Below, piece after piece: positions 8,733-17,514 of a stretch of 64,000 nucleotides of DNA (the stretch's first letter is position 1; every line of letters begins with the position of its first letter). The stretch is from Hyphomicrobiales bacterium (GTDB lineage Bacteria; Pseudomonadota; Alphaproteobacteria; Rhizobiales; Rhizobiaceae). Location of the stretch: the NCBI GenBank assembly GCA_900471925.1, contig UCGV01000028.1:168205-232204 (forward strand), written 5' to 3'. The notes beneath the pieces were generated by a model. It was not told where the DNA came from. It made no database searches and saw only the letters and a list, made by a program, of their open reading frames with translations. The position numbers and the translations under genes were made by a program.

Positions 8733-9131
8733 TCAGGCCGCCTTGCCGGCGTCCATCTGCTCGAAAACCTGCTTCGCGATCTTGATCGCATGATTGGCGG
8801 CCGGCACGCCGGCATAGATTGCCACATGCAGCAGTGCTTCGCGAATATCTTCCCTCGAGGCGCCGGTATTGGCGGTGGCGCGCACATGCATCGCCACCTC
8901 GTCGTCCTGGCCGAGTGCGGCAAGCAGCGCGATGGTGATCATCGAGCGCTCGCGCTTCGTCAATGCGGGTCGGGACCAGACATGGCCCCAGGCCGCTTCG
9001 GTGATCAACTCCTGGAACGGCTTGTCGAATTCGGTCGAGGCTGCCTGGGCGCGGTCGACATGCGCGTCACCCAGAACGGAGCGGCGAGTCGCCATGCCTT
9101 GACGATAGCGTTCGGAGGAGGTGTCGCTCAT
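8733..9131 (-). CDS. pcaC: 4-carboxymuconolactone decarboxylase
   Basis: A 132-residue protein of the carboxymuconolactone decarboxylase family, forming beta-ketoadipate enol-lactone. The core reads RERSMITIALLAALGQDDEVAMHVRATANTGAS, with the conserved His of AMHVR. It lacks the CxxC pair of the AhpD-type relatives elsewhere in this window (28878 and 48481), so it is the true decarboxylase type. The start overlaps the pcaD stop by four bases (ATGA). Confidence 0.94.
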   Translation of the reverse strand: MSDTSSERYRQGMATRRSVLGDAHVDRAQAASTEFDKPFQELITEAAWGHVWSRPALTKRERSMITIALLAALGQDDEVAMHVRATANTGASREDIREALLHVAIYAGVPAANHAIKIAKQVFEQMDAGKAA

Positions 9132-9931
9132 GGGCTCTTTTCTCCAAGGGATGAGAGGAATGCGCGGATGATCGCGGTCAAGGCCTCCGGCTGCTCGACC
9201 GGTGGAATATGGGCGCAGTCCTTGATCACTTCATAGCGTGCATTGGGGATCAGCTTCGCGGTCGAAAGCACCAGATCCGGTGGCGTCGAGCCATCCTGAT
9301 CGCCGACGACGCAGATGGTCGGCACCTTGATCCTCGGTGCTGCTTCCGTGAAATCGGCATCGCGGATCGCCGCACAGGTGGCGTTATATCCTTCCACCGG
9401 CTGGCGGATCAGCATGTTGCAATAGCCGGCATAGGCGATATTTTCCGGTCTGCGGAAGGCCGGCGTGAACCAGCGCTCCATCACCATGTCGACGATGCTC
9501 GCAATGCCGTCCTTCTCGATGGCAGCGATGCGGCTGTTCCAGCTATCGGCCGTGCCGATCTTGTGAGCGGTATCGCAGAGGATGAGCGCCTTCACCAGAT
9601 CCGGGCGGCGCTGATAGAGCGACTGGGCGATCAGGCCGCCGACGGAGAGGCCGCAGATGACGGCATCCTTGACTGACAGCATGTCGAGCAGGCCAGCAAG
9701 ATCGCTCGCATGGTCTTCCATGGAATAGGGAACCTGACCGACATCCGAGAGGCCGTGGCCGCGCATGTCGTAGAGAACAATGCCAAAGTCGCCGGCCAGA
9801 CGCACGATGACATCGCGCCAGATCCGGAAGTCGGTGCCGAGCGAGTTGGCAAAGACGATCACCGGCCTGTCAGCCGGCGCACTGATGATCTGGTAGTGGA
9901 TGGTGACGTCATTGATGCTGGCGAACTGCAC
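9128..9931 (-). CDS. pcaD: 3-oxoadipate enol-lactonase
   Basis: A 267-residue alpha/beta hydrolase that opens beta-ketoadipate enol-lactone. The nucleophile is Ser96 in CGLSVGG, the acid Asp lies in GDQDGSTPP, and the His in CAHIPPVE. The GTG at 9931 is chosen: it follows GAGGAG and keeps the gene clear of pcaQ, whereas the reading frame continues open through pcaQ on the opposite strand. It is the first gene of pcaDCHG-pcaB. Confidence 0.93.
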   Translation of the reverse strand: MQFASINDVTIHYQIISAPADRPVIVFANSLGTDFRIWRDVIVRLAGDFGIVLYDMRGHGLSDVGQVPYSMEDHASDLAGLLDMLSVKDAVICGLSVGGLIAQSLYQRRPDLVKALILCDTAHKIGTADSWNSRIAAIEKDGIASIVDMVMERWFTPAFRRPENIAYAGYCNMLIRQPVEGYNATCAAIRDADFTEAAPRIKVPTICVVGDQDGSTPPDLVLSTAKLIPNARYEVIKDCAHIPPVEQPEALTAIIRAFLSSLGEKSP

Positions 9932-10001
9932 GTTAAATCTCCTCGGCACCCAATTTGGTGAGTTGATCCGGTTAAGTAAAATGATATTTTTTGGCTTTCC
10001 A

Positions 10002-10017
10002 ATAACCTGAGGGTTAT
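10002..10017. promoter_or_regulatory. PcaQ-binding site
   Basis: ATAACC-TGAG-GGTTAT is a perfect palindrome matching the ATAACC-N4-GGTTA(A/T) PcaQ motif described for Sinorhizobium. It lies between divergent pcaD and pcaQ and overlaps the first possible pcaQ start codon (10016), so PcaQ should both activate pcaD and repress itself. Confidence 0.8.
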
Positions 10018-10957
10018 GAAAGCTATGATTGATAGCCGCATCAAGTTTCGCCATCTCCAGACTTTTGTCGAGGTGGCCCGGCAGAAAAGCGTCATGAAGG
10101 CGGCAGAACTGCTGAATGTCAGCCAGCCGGCGGTGACGAAGACGATCCGCGAACTGGAACAGGCCCTTGGTGTCGGCGTCTTCGAGCGCGAGGGGCGGGG
10201 CATCCGGATTACGCGGTACGGCGAGGTTTTCCTCCGTCATGCCGGAGCAGCGCTGACGGCGCTGCGTCAAGGGCTCGATTCCGTGTCGCAGGAGCAGTTC
10301 GGCGATGCCCCACCGATCCGCATCGGCGCGTTGCCGACGGTTTCGACGCGCATCATGCCGCGAGCAATGGACCTCTTCTTGAAGGAGAATACCTGGAGCC
10401 GGGTGAAGATCGTCACCGGCGACAATGCCGTGCTCCTGGAAGAGCTTCGTATCGGCGATCTCGATCTCGTGGTCGGTCGTCTGGCCGGCGCAGAGAGAAT
10501 GGCCGGCTTTTCCTTTGAGCATCTTTATTCAGAACAGGTGGTCTTTGCCGTGCGCGCCGGTCATCCGTTGCTGACCAACGGAAAATCGCTCTTTGCCGAG
10601 CTTGGTCGCTATACGCTGCTGATGCCAACGCGTGGTTCCATCATCCGGCCCGTCGTCGAGAATTTCCTGATCACCAATGGCGTCGCAAGCCTGCCGAGCC
10701 AGATCGAAACCGTGTCCGACGCCTTCGGCCGTGCTTTCGTGCGCGACAGCGATGCGATCTGGATCATCTCGAATGGTGTAGTTGCGCGCGATGTTGCCGA
10801 TGGCATACTCGCCGCGTTGCCGATCGATACAAGCGAGACGAAGGGGCCGGTCGGGCTGACGGTCAGGACGGATTCCATTCCATCGCTACCGCTCTCGATC
10901 CTGATGCAGACGATCCGTGAGGCTGCGCTGGAAATTTCCGATGGTCCCGCGCACTAA
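10016..10957 (+). CDS. pcaQ: LysR-type regulator of the pca operon
   Basis: A 313-residue LysR activator of pcaDCHGB, expected to respond to beta-carboxy-cis,cis-muconate. The helix-turn-helix FRHLQTFVEVARQKSVMKAA continuing to SQPAVTKTIRELEQALG covers about residues 11-50, followed by a two-lobed inducer domain. The ATG at 10016 is inside the PcaQ box; the ATG at 10025 (MIDSRIKFRH) is equally good and may be the real start. Divergent from pcaD, as in related rhizobia. Confidence 0.92.
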   Translation: MKAMIDSRIKFRHLQTFVEVARQKSVMKAAELLNVSQPAVTKTIRELEQALGVGVFEREGRGIRITRYGEVFLRHAGAALTALRQGLDSVSQEQFGDAPPIRIGALPTVSTRIMPRAMDLFLKENTWSRVKIVTGDNAVLLEELRIGDLDLVVGRLAGAERMAGFSFEHLYSEQVVFAVRAGHPLLTNGKSLFAELGRYTLLMPTRGSIIRPVVENFLITNGVASLPSQIETVSDAFGRAFVRDSDAIWIISNGVVARDVADGILAALPIDTSETKGPVGLTVRTDSIPSLPLSILMQTIREAALEISDGPAH

Positions 10958-11021
10958 CCTTCAAGACAGCCGCCGCCATCTGCCCCAGATTGATCTCCTG
11001 GCATTCAGGGAGGCTACAGCA

Positions 11022-11915
11022 ATGAAAACAGGCTTCATCGGCCTCGGCGTGATGGGTACGCCGATGGCGCTCAATCTTGCGCGGGCAGGCACCGAACTCG
11101 TCGTCTGGAATCGCTCGCCGGAAAGCACGCAGGTGCTTCGGGCCGCTGGAGCCGAAGTGGCAGCCGATATCGATGAGGTGTTCGGCAGGGCGAGGACCGT
11201 GATCCTGATGCTGGCGACGGATGCGGTGATCGACGCAGTTCTTGGACGCGGTACATCGGATTTTAACGCGCGCGTTGCCGGGCATGTGGTCATCCATATG
11301 GGAACAACGGCGCCGGAATATTCGAAAGGGCTCGAAGCGGACATACGCGCTGCCGGCGGCCGCTATGTCGAAGCACCTGTTTCGGGTTCTCGTCGCCCCG
11401 CGGAAGAGGCGCAACTGATCGTGATGCTTGCCGGAGAAGCGGATATCGTCGAAGAGATCCGCCCGCTACTGGGGCCGATGTGCCGGGAGACGGTCGTCTG
11501 CGGCGGCGTGCCGAATGCGCTTCTGATGAAACTTGCCGTCAATATTTTCCTGATCACAACGGTGACCGGGCTTGCGGAAGCGGCGCATTTTGCCGGCAGG
11601 CAGGGGCTCGATATGGGCCTCTTCAAGGCCGTGGTCGATGCCGGCCAGATGGCGAGCGGCATATCGCGGATCAAGAGCGGCAAGTTGGTGGAGCGGGATT
11701 TCTCGGTGCAGGCGGCGATAACCGATGTGCTGAAGAATAGCCGGCTGGTGGCGGAAGCCGCACGGCAAGCCGGTATTGCCTCGCCGCTGCTCGATGCCTG
11801 CCATGTGCTTTATGCCCAAACCGAAAGCCTGGGTTTTGGCCGCGAAGACATGGCGGCGGTAGTGCGCGCGCTGGAAGCGCGCACGGACGACACCAAACTT
11901 CCCTCCGGGGATTGA
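11022..11915 (+). CDS. Beta-hydroxyacid dehydrogenase (tartronate semialdehyde reductase/HIBADH family)
   Basis: A 297-residue NAD(P)-dependent dehydrogenase of the 6-phosphogluconate-dehydrogenase-like family. The nucleotide motif GLGVMGTPMALNLARAG starts near residue 6, the substrate motif VEAPVSGSRRPAEEAQL near 117, and the catalytic Lys is probably in NALLMKLAVN near 170. The ATG at 11022 follows GGGAGG. It lies 64 bases after pcaQ on the same strand. The family is clear; the substrate (3-hydroxyisobutyrate, tartronate semialdehyde or another) cannot be read from the sequence. Confidence 0.85.
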   Translation: MKTGFIGLGVMGTPMALNLARAGTELVVWNRSPESTQVLRAAGAEVAADIDEVFGRARTVILMLATDAVIDAVLGRGTSDFNARVAGHVVIHMGTTAPEYSKGLEADIRAAGGRYVEAPVSGSRRPAEEAQLIVMLAGEADIVEEIRPLLGPMCRETVVCGGVPNALLMKLAVNIFLITTVTGLAEAAHFAGRQGLDMGLFKAVVDAGQMASGISRIKSGKLVERDFSVQAAITDVLKNSRLVAEAARQAGIASPLLDACHVLYAQTESLGFGREDMAAVVRALEARTDDTKLPSGD

Positions 11916-11943
11916 CGCCATGCCACTCTGGCATTCGGCGTCA
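11913..11943 (+). terminator. Intercistronic stem-loop
   Basis: TGACGCC (11913-11919) pairs with GGCGTCA (11937-11943), and inside it ATGCCA (11920-11925) pairs with TGGCAT (11929-11934) around CTC. The roughly 13-bp stem has a 2-base bulge and starts in the stop codon of the dehydrogenase gene. No T-run follows, so it may be a processing or attenuating hairpin rather than a strong terminator. Confidence 0.45.
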
Positions 11944-11996
11944 TGCTGACGCAATCTTGCCTGTGCAGAGAGCTGCTTTTGAAGTTGGACGGTCGA

Positions 11997-12674
11997 ATGC
12001 GCGTCTTGCTGGCGGAAGATGAACCGGAAATGGCTGCCGTGCTCGTGGCGGCGCTCCGCAATAACAATATCATCACGGACCACGTTTCCACGATTGAGGC
12101 AGCCGAGGAGGCCGTGCGCCTGAACACCTATGATGCGCTGCTTCTCGACCGCAGCCTGCCCGATGGTGACGGGCTGGAACTGATCGCCGAAGCGCGCCGC
12201 ATCCAGGCTGCCGTTCCCGTCATCATGCTGACGGCGCGCGGCGATCTGAAGGACCGCATCGAAGGTCTCGATCTCGGCGCCGATGATTATCTCGCCAAAC
12301 CCTTCGCCGTCGAGGAGCTGATGGCGCGCTTGAGGGCAATCCTGCGTCGCCCCGGCAATATTGAGATCGAGAGCCTCTCCCTCGGCCGGCTGCATTTCGA
12401 TCTGCGCAACCGTGAAGCGCGCGTCGGCGATATTGCGCTCGAACTGCCGCGCCGCGAATTGCTGGTGCTCGAGGCACTGATGCGCCGGGCGGGGCGCACT
12501 GTGGAGCGCTCCAGCCTGGAAGACGCCGTTTACGGCATGGATGATGAGATCCAGTCCAACGCACTCGATGCCCATGTCTCGCGTGTGCGCCGCAAGCTCG
12601 ATGCGGCGAGAGCGGAGGTTGAAATCCACACGATTCGTGGCGTGGGCTACCTGATACGGCAGGCCCGGCCATGA
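11997..12674 (+). CDS. OmpR/PhoB-family response regulator
   Basis: A 225-residue response regulator. Receiver domain at residues 1-118, with acidic pocket AEDE at 6-9, phospho-acceptor Asp51 (LLLDRSLPDGDG) and the Lys of YLAKPF near 100. A winged-helix DNA-binding domain follows (ELLVLEALMRRAGRTVERSSLEDAVYG, then NALDAHVSRVRRKLD). The ATG at 11997 starts directly at the receiver domain. Its stop overlaps the kinase start by four bases (ATGA), so the two are translated as a pair. Confidence 0.92.
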   Translation: MRVLLAEDEPEMAAVLVAALRNNNIITDHVSTIEAAEEAVRLNTYDALLLDRSLPDGDGLELIAEARRIQAAVPVIMLTARGDLKDRIEGLDLGADDYLAKPFAVEELMARLRAILRRPGNIEIESLSLGRLHFDLRNREARVGDIALELPRRELLVLEALMRRAGRTVERSSLEDAVYGMDDEIQSNALDAHVSRVRRKLDAARAEVEIHTIRGVGYLIRQARP

Positions 12675-14041
12675 AGAAGATGAAGTTCTATTCGCTGAAA
12701 TGGCGGCTGATCCGCCGGCTGGTCGCACTGCAGGCGGCGACCCTGGTACTGATCGCGATCGCCTTTGCCTTCGTCTTCTGGATTTCGGGCATGAGCGGCA
12801 TTTTTGCGCCCGATGAACATGCGATCGATGCCGTGACGAAATCGATCGCCTGGAATCCAGACGGTTCGCTCCGCGCCCTCGAAACCGAGGATCTGGACTA
12901 TCAGCGCGAAAAGGCGGCCGATTTCTGGTTTCTGGTGCGCGATCAACAGGGCCGAACCCTGACGGAAGGCAATGTGCCGGCGCAATATTTTACCATTGCG
13001 GCGTCAGGTACAGATATTGCCGAGGCGCGCTTCAACGGGGATCAGGACAACCCGGCGACGATTGCGGCGCGCCTGCAGAAGGTCAAGACAGATCATGGCG
13101 AGCTGCTTGTCATCGTGGGCCGGCAGGGCAGTCTTCCAGCCGGCAAGCTCCTGGTCGTCTTCGTGGCGATCGCCTCCGGAGTCGTGCTGCCGGTCATTCT
13201 GCTGACCGGTCTCATCACGCTTGCCGTCACGCCCTTCGTGGCACGAGGTATCCACCGGGGCTTGAACGAGGTCGCGCAGGCGGCCCAGGGAATTGACGGT
13301 ACGACGCGGGGCTATCGCCTGCCGCTCGAAAACGTGCCGGAAGAGGTAGCGCCTCTGGTGATCGCCATGAACGAGACGCTGCAGCGCCTCGACGACGATC
13401 ACAACAAGCAGCGGCGCTTCATGCTGGCTGCCGCCCACGAGTTGCGTACGCCGATCGCCATCCTGCAGAACCGGCTGGAGACCATGCCACCGACCGAAGC
13501 GACCAACCGGCTTCTGGAGGATGTCGCCCGCCTTTCGACGCTGGCCCAGCAGCTGCTTGATCTCCAGCGGCTCAACCAGGAGCCGGTACCGGATTGCTCC
13601 ATCGACCTTGCGACATTGGCGCGACGGCAGGCCGCAGAGCTTGCCCCACTGATCATCGCCGCCGGCTATCAGGCCAATTTCGAGTTGCGCTCGATGCCGG
13701 AGCGCATTTTAGGTGACGAGACAGCATTGGAACGGGCGATCGCCAATCTGGTGCAGAATGCCATTCAGCATGGTGGAAGAAACGGCACTATCACCATTGC
13801 CGTGGAACGCCCGGCGCAGATTTCCGTGAGCGACGAGGGGCCCGGCATTGCGCCTGACGACCGGGAGCGGATCTTCGAGCCCTTCCAGCGCGCCAATGGG
13901 CATGGCCAGGGTATCGGGCTCGGTCTTCATCTCGTGCGCGAGATCGTCAAAATACATCACGGCCGCGTCTGGGTATCGGATGCGACCGGCGGTGGCGCGA
14001 GCTTCAACATCAGTTTCGAGCCGGCGACCGAGCCTGCCTGA
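12671..14041 (+). CDS. Membrane sensor histidine kinase
   Basis: A 456-residue partner of the preceding regulator. A first transmembrane helix at about 18-40, a periplasmic domain of about 120 residues, a second helix near 158-185 and a HAMP-like linker lead to the HisKA domain, with phospho-acceptor His256 in AAAHELRTPIAIL. The ATPase domain has NLVQNAIQHG, DEGPGIAP and GIGLGLHLVREIV. The architecture resembles QseC/PmrB-type kinases. The signal is unknown. Two envelope-lipid-type genes follow 86 bases downstream and are candidate targets. Confidence 0.92.
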   Translation: MKKMKFYSLKWRLIRRLVALQAATLVLIAIAFAFVFWISGMSGIFAPDEHAIDAVTKSIAWNPDGSLRALETEDLDYQREKAADFWFLVRDQQGRTLTEGNVPAQYFTIAASGTDIAEARFNGDQDNPATIAARLQKVKTDHGELLVIVGRQGSLPAGKLLVVFVAIASGVVLPVILLTGLITLAVTPFVARGIHRGLNEVAQAAQGIDGTTRGYRLPLENVPEEVAPLVIAMNETLQRLDDDHNKQRRFMLAAAHELRTPIAILQNRLETMPPTEATNRLLEDVARLSTLAQQLLDLQRLNQEPVPDCSIDLATLARRQAAELAPLIIAAGYQANFELRSMPERILGDETALERAIANLVQNAIQHGGRNGTITIAVERPAQISVSDEGPGIAPDDRERIFEPFQRANGHGQGIGLGLHLVREIVKIHHGRVWVSDATGGGASFNISFEPATEPA

Positions 14042-14127
14042 ATCTTTTCGGCGGCGCGTATGCACGTCATGCTCGCATCATTTGGAAGAGAGAATACCGG
14101 AATCGAAAATCGATACCGGAGATATCA

Positions 14128-14697
14128 ATGCAACAACCGCCACTGGCCGCCTTCTTCAGGGCGCTTCTCGCCGAACCCAGGAAAATCGGCGCGATAGCTC
14201 CCTCGGGAGGGCGGCTGGCGCGGTTGATGACGAGCGAGATCGAACCCTCGGCCGGCAAGGTGCTGGAACTTGGCCCCGGCACCGGGGTCTTCACTCGCGC
14301 GCTTCTGAAACGTGGCCTGCCCGCGCGAGACCTGACGCTGGTCGAACTCGAAGCCCGGTTCATCGCGCCGCTACAAAAGCGTTTTCCCGATGTTGCCGTC
14401 CTCCAGCGGGATGCACGTGAGCTTGCTGCCTACAAGGCCGAACTCGGGCTGCAGGCGGCGATCGTGAGCGGCCTGCCTTTTCGCAACATGCCGATAGAGG
14501 TCGTCAGCGCGATTGTCAGTGGCGGATTCAGCCTGCTCGAACCGGGCGGCGCCTTCTATCAGTTCACCTATGGCCACGCCTGTTCCGTGCCCGAGGATGT
14601 GCTTGTGGCGTTGGGTCTCAAATCCAACAAGCTCGGCCGCGTCCGACTGAATTTTCCGCCGGCCAGCGTCTTCCGCATCTCTCGCAAGCAGGAGTGA
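14128..14697 (+). CDS. PmtA-family phospholipid N-methyltransferase-like protein
   Basis: A 189-residue SAM-dependent methyltransferase. Motif I is LELGPGTGVFTRALLKRG near residue 48; AIAPSGGRLARLM precedes it, and SGLPFRN and PGGAFYQFTYG follow. These segments are typical of rhizobial phosphatidylethanolamine N-methyltransferases (PmtA) and related proteins, which make phosphatidylcholine precursors at the membrane. It could be a paralogue with another lipid substrate. It is followed 7 bases later by a VTT/DedA-like membrane protein, suggesting co-transcription. Confidence 0.75.
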   Translation: MQQPPLAAFFRALLAEPRKIGAIAPSGGRLARLMTSEIEPSAGKVLELGPGTGVFTRALLKRGLPARDLTLVELEARFIAPLQKRFPDVAVLQRDARELAAYKAELGLQAAIVSGLPFRNMPIEVVSAIVSGGFSLLEPGGAFYQFTYGHACSVPEDVLVALGLKSNKLGRVRLNFPPASVFRISRKQE

Positions 14698-14704
14698 GAC
14701 GGTC

Positions 14705-15190
14705 ATGGTCCTGCCGGAGTTCGTAACCAGCCTGCTCGCAACAGGTCTTTGCGGCGTGTTGATAGTTGCCATACTGGAAAAGCTCGTACCCGTCGTGCCC
14801 TCGATCGGCATCTATCTGTTTTTCGGGCTGACGGCCGGTTCGGAGTTTTCCGCAGTGGTGCCGCTCGTCATCATCTCCGCCTTTGGCTCCATGGCCGGCT
14901 CGCTTTGCTGGTACTATCTGGCCCGGTTATCGGATGCGCATCCGAATCTTCGGCTGCTTTCGGACTGGCTCGGTCGGTTCAAGGTCGTAAGCCGAGGCTC
15001 GGACTGGTATTCGGAAAGCATGACTCGAATGGCACTCGTGCAACTGGTGCCGGCGGCACGCGTCTATGCCGGCCTTGCCTCGGCCGTGGTCGCAATCGAT
15101 GCACTTCGCTTTGCAGTCGCCACGTTCATTGGCTGTCTTATCTGGAATGGAACGCTGATCACGGCCGGCTGGATGGTGCGGCATCTATAA
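14705..15190 (+). CDS. DedA/VTT-like inner-membrane protein
   Basis: A 161-residue membrane protein with about four to five hydrophobic segments. It shows the VTT/SNARE-associated pattern: a PSIGIYLFFGLTAG entry loop, GSMAGSLCWYYLAR with small residues, then LVQLVPAARVYAGLASAVV, corresponding to the conserved RFxPxxR-like region of DedA proteins, which act in lipid handling across the membrane. It probably shares a transcript with the PmtA-like gene. Its 3' end converges on the IclR gene. Confidence 0.72.
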   Translation: MVLPEFVTSLLATGLCGVLIVAILEKLVPVVPSIGIYLFFGLTAGSEFSAVVPLVIISAFGSMAGSLCWYYLARLSDAHPNLRLLSDWLGRFKVVSRGSDWYSESMTRMALVQLVPAARVYAGLASAVVAIDALRFAVATFIGCLIWNGTLITAGWMVRHL

Positions 15191-15227
15191 AACGCGCTTT
15201 GATTAAGGCCTTTGTTTTCGCATGTCG

Positions 15228-15983
15228 CTATCGCAAGACAGTGCGCAGCGTGGCCTGGGTTTCTTTCAGCAGCGGCAGGTATCGTGTCACCATCTCGGCC
15301 GCCGGCACGTGAGCGGCCGGTGCACCGATATTGATGGCGGCGACCGTCTGGCCGCGATCGTTTTCGACCGGAACGGCAATGGAGCAGAGGCCAAGTTCCA
15401 GTTCCTGATCGATGAGTGCATAGCCTTGAGCGCGCACCTTGCGAAACTCTTCCAGTAATTCCACAGGGTCGGTCTTCGTGTTGGGCGTATTTGCCTTCAG
15501 TTCGCTCCTGGAAAGGACAGTCCGAGCCTCGGCCTCAGGCAGGGCGGCAAGCAGGATGCGCCCCATGGAGGCGCAATAGGCGGGCAGCCGGCTGCCGGGA
15601 GTGAGGTTGATGGACATGACCCGGCGCTGCGAGGCACGGGCGATATAGACGATCTCGGTGCCGTCGAGCACCGAGGCCGACGCGCTCTGGCCTGCCTTTT
15701 CGGAGAGCGCATCGAGATGCGGCTGGATGAGCACCGGCAGGGGCGTTGCATCCAGATAGGCATGTCCGAGCCGCAGGATCTTCGGTGTCAGGGTGAAGAA
15801 CTTGCCGTCATAATCCGCATAGCCGAGTTCGGCGAGCGTCAGCAGAGAGCGGCGCACCGTTGCCCTGTCGAAGCCCGTCAACTTGGCGGCATCGGTTATC
15901 GATAGCCGACGATGCATGTCGCCGAAGGCTTCGATCACCTTAAGACCGCGGGCGAAGCCGCTGACGAAATCGCTTTCGCGCAT
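15228..15983 (-). CDS. IclR-family regulator, PcaR/PcaU/PobR type
   Basis: A 251-residue IclR regulator. The winged helix (residues about 8-70) contains SITDAAKLTGFDRATVRRSLLTLAELGY; the effector domain includes SASVLDGTEIVYIARASQRRVMSINLTPGSRLPAYCASMGRILLAALP, which fits the aromatic-acid PcaR/PcaU/PobR subgroup. The ATG at 15983 gives the usual MRESDFVSGFARGLKVIEAF start. It may control pcaIJF (29.5 kb) or the adjacent formamidase-like gene. It is 35 bases downstream of the latter on the same strand. The name pcaR is plausible but not proven. Confidence 0.82.
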   Translation of the reverse strand: MRESDFVSGFARGLKVIEAFGDMHRRLSITDAAKLTGFDRATVRRSLLTLAELGYADYDGKFFTLTPKILRLGHAYLDATPLPVLIQPHLDALSEKAGQSASASVLDGTEIVYIARASQRRVMSINLTPGSRLPAYCASMGRILLAALPEAEARTVLSRSELKANTPNTKTDPVELLEEFRKVRAQGYALIDQELELGLCSIAVPVENDRGQTVAAINIGAPAAHVPAAEMVTRYLPLLKETQATLRTVLR

Positions 15984-16018
15984 GGATATGTCTGGTTCCC
16001 TCGTGACAGCCCGGAAGC

Positions 16019-16930
16019 TCAGCGCGCCGGAAGCCATTTCTTCGCAACTCGGCATGCGACCGTATAGGCGGGGTCGAAGACGTTGCCTATGTCGTAGCGG
16101 ACGACCTGTCCGAGCAGATGGCTGGCTGCCACTTTCGACAGACCGTAATCCGCAACGAGCATATTCAGCATTTCGGTCGTCGCATGCTGGAGGGCTTGAT
16201 CCAGAGGCCGCGCGTTGCCAATGGTGATGATGTCATCGGCAACTTCGGCCCTCGGCCAGGATATCGGCCTTGCCTTTTCCACGGTCAGCCGGACCGTGAC
16301 TTCGAATGTCGTCTCGACACCGGTGCCGACGATTTCGCCGTCGCCCTGGACCGCGTGGCAGTCGCCGAGAAAGAACAGCGCGCCGGGCGCGGAGACCGGG
16401 AACCAGATCGTCGCGCCCGGTCCGAGCAGGCGGTAGTCCATATTTCCACCATAGGCGCCGCTGGTTGCTGTAGAGATCGCCTGGCCAAGGCTTGGCGCCA
16501 CACCGAAACATCCGATCATCGGAGACAGCGGCAGAACAAATTCCTCAAGGCCGGCTACCGGCTCTTTCAATTTGACGGTCATCGCCTTCAGATCGATGTC
16601 CCACAGTGTCTTTTCGGGTTTCGGAAGATCGCGGGCGGCTTCGGGATCGACTACATTTGCTGCCAGAACGCTGCGCGTGAAGCCCGTATCTCTTATCGGC
16701 TTCATATCCAGAATCTCGACCTTGAGCGCATCTCCGGGTTCGGCACCTTCGACGAAGATCGGCCCGTTCATCGGATTGGGACCGTGCGCCCGCTGGACAT
16801 CCTTTTCGTCGTAGCCCCAGGCATCGAGCGTACGGGTGACGACGGTGTCACCACTCGCGATCTTCAATGCCGGCGGCAAGGTTCCAAGGACGTTGTGGAA
16901 GGCAGTTGCGACGAATTCATGGGTCGTCAT
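16019..16930 (-). CDS. Acetamidase/formamidase family protein
   Basis: A 303-residue protein of the acetamidase/formamidase (FmdA_AmdA) family, which hydrolyses formamide or short amides to ammonium and the acid. Motifs: FVEGAEPGDALKVEILDM near residue 72, MIGCFGVAP near 145, YGGNMDYRLLGPGATIWFPVSAPGALFFLGDCHAVQGDGEI at about 170-210. It starts with MTTHEF at 16930; a start 29 codons upstream is in frame but lacks support. It is next to an IclR regulator. The substrate cannot be predicted. Confidence 0.85.
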   Translation of the reverse strand: MTTHEFVATAFHNVLGTLPPALKIASGDTVVTRTLDAWGYDEKDVQRAHGPNPMNGPIFVEGAEPGDALKVEILDMKPIRDTGFTRSVLAANVVDPEAARDLPKPEKTLWDIDLKAMTVKLKEPVAGLEEFVLPLSPMIGCFGVAPSLGQAISTATSGAYGGNMDYRLLGPGATIWFPVSAPGALFFLGDCHAVQGDGEIVGTGVETTFEVTVRLTVEKARPISWPRAEVADDIITIGNARPLDQALQHATTEMLNMLVADYGLSKVAASHLLGQVVRYDIGNVFDPAYTVACRVAKKWLPAR

Positions 16931-17091
16931 GGTAGAAGTTCCGCTCGAATATCTGGAGTGTCTTTTGGAAGGTGGTTCGATGAACTTACGCGTCAGCCGG
17001 GCGACCGTCGATGGCAAAATTTACGCTTCCCTGGTGCGTGCTCGGAGTATGGTGGCGGCAGGAGATTCTGGCATGATGGGGAGTATGTGAG

Positions 17092-17514
17092 TTGAGTTCT
17101 GTGCCTGGCCCATCGGGCAGTCCGTTCCAGCGAGCCGTCTACCTCTGCCTTGGTCTCGTGATGATCGGCCTTGGTATTATCGGTGCCATCCTTCCGCTGA
17201 TGCCGACGACGATCTTCCTGATCCTCGCGGCGTGGTTCTTTGCCCGATCATCGCCGCGCCTGGAGGCCCGCTTGATGAGCAGTCGATTTGGTGGCTCCTT
17301 GCGGGACTGGCGCGAAAGCGGCGCTATATCTTTGAAATCGAAATGTTTTGCCTTGCTTGGGATGTCGACGGGATACGTGATATTCCTCGTCACGTCAAAG
17401 CCCTCGTTGCTCCTGGCGGTCGCCGCCGGTGCATTGATCCTCGCTTGCGCTGCCTACGTCGTTTCGCGCCCGGCGCCTGCCGAAAGAAGCGCGCCGCATG
17501 AAAGTGACGATTAA
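17092..17514 (+). CDS. YbaN/DUF454 family inner-membrane protein
   Basis: A 140-residue small membrane protein with the DUF454 hallmark VMIGLGIIGAILPLMPTTIFLILAAWFFARSSPR and two further hydrophobic segments at about 90-125. The start is uncertain: TTG at 17092 or GTG at 17101 are the only candidates before the first membrane helix. YbaN-type proteins are of unknown function. Its end overlaps the possible first start codon of the next frame. Confidence 0.75.
   Translation: MSSVPGPSGSPFQRAVYLCLGLVMIGLGIIGAILPLMPTTIFLILAAWFFARSSPRLEARLMSSRFGGSLRDWRESGAISLKSKCFALLGMSTGYVIFLVTSKPSLLLAVAAGALILACAAYVVSRPAPAERSAPHESDD

Noticed and set aside
9932..10522. In-frame 197-codon extension upstream of pcaD
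   Set aside because: It lies antisense to pcaQ and has no ribosome site. The GTG at 9931 with GAGGAG fits known PcaD proteins.
14095..14114. ATCGA-AAA-TCGAT as an operator of the PmtA-like gene
   Set aside because: Five-base arms in a short gap are too weak to claim, though they might bind the adjacent response regulator.
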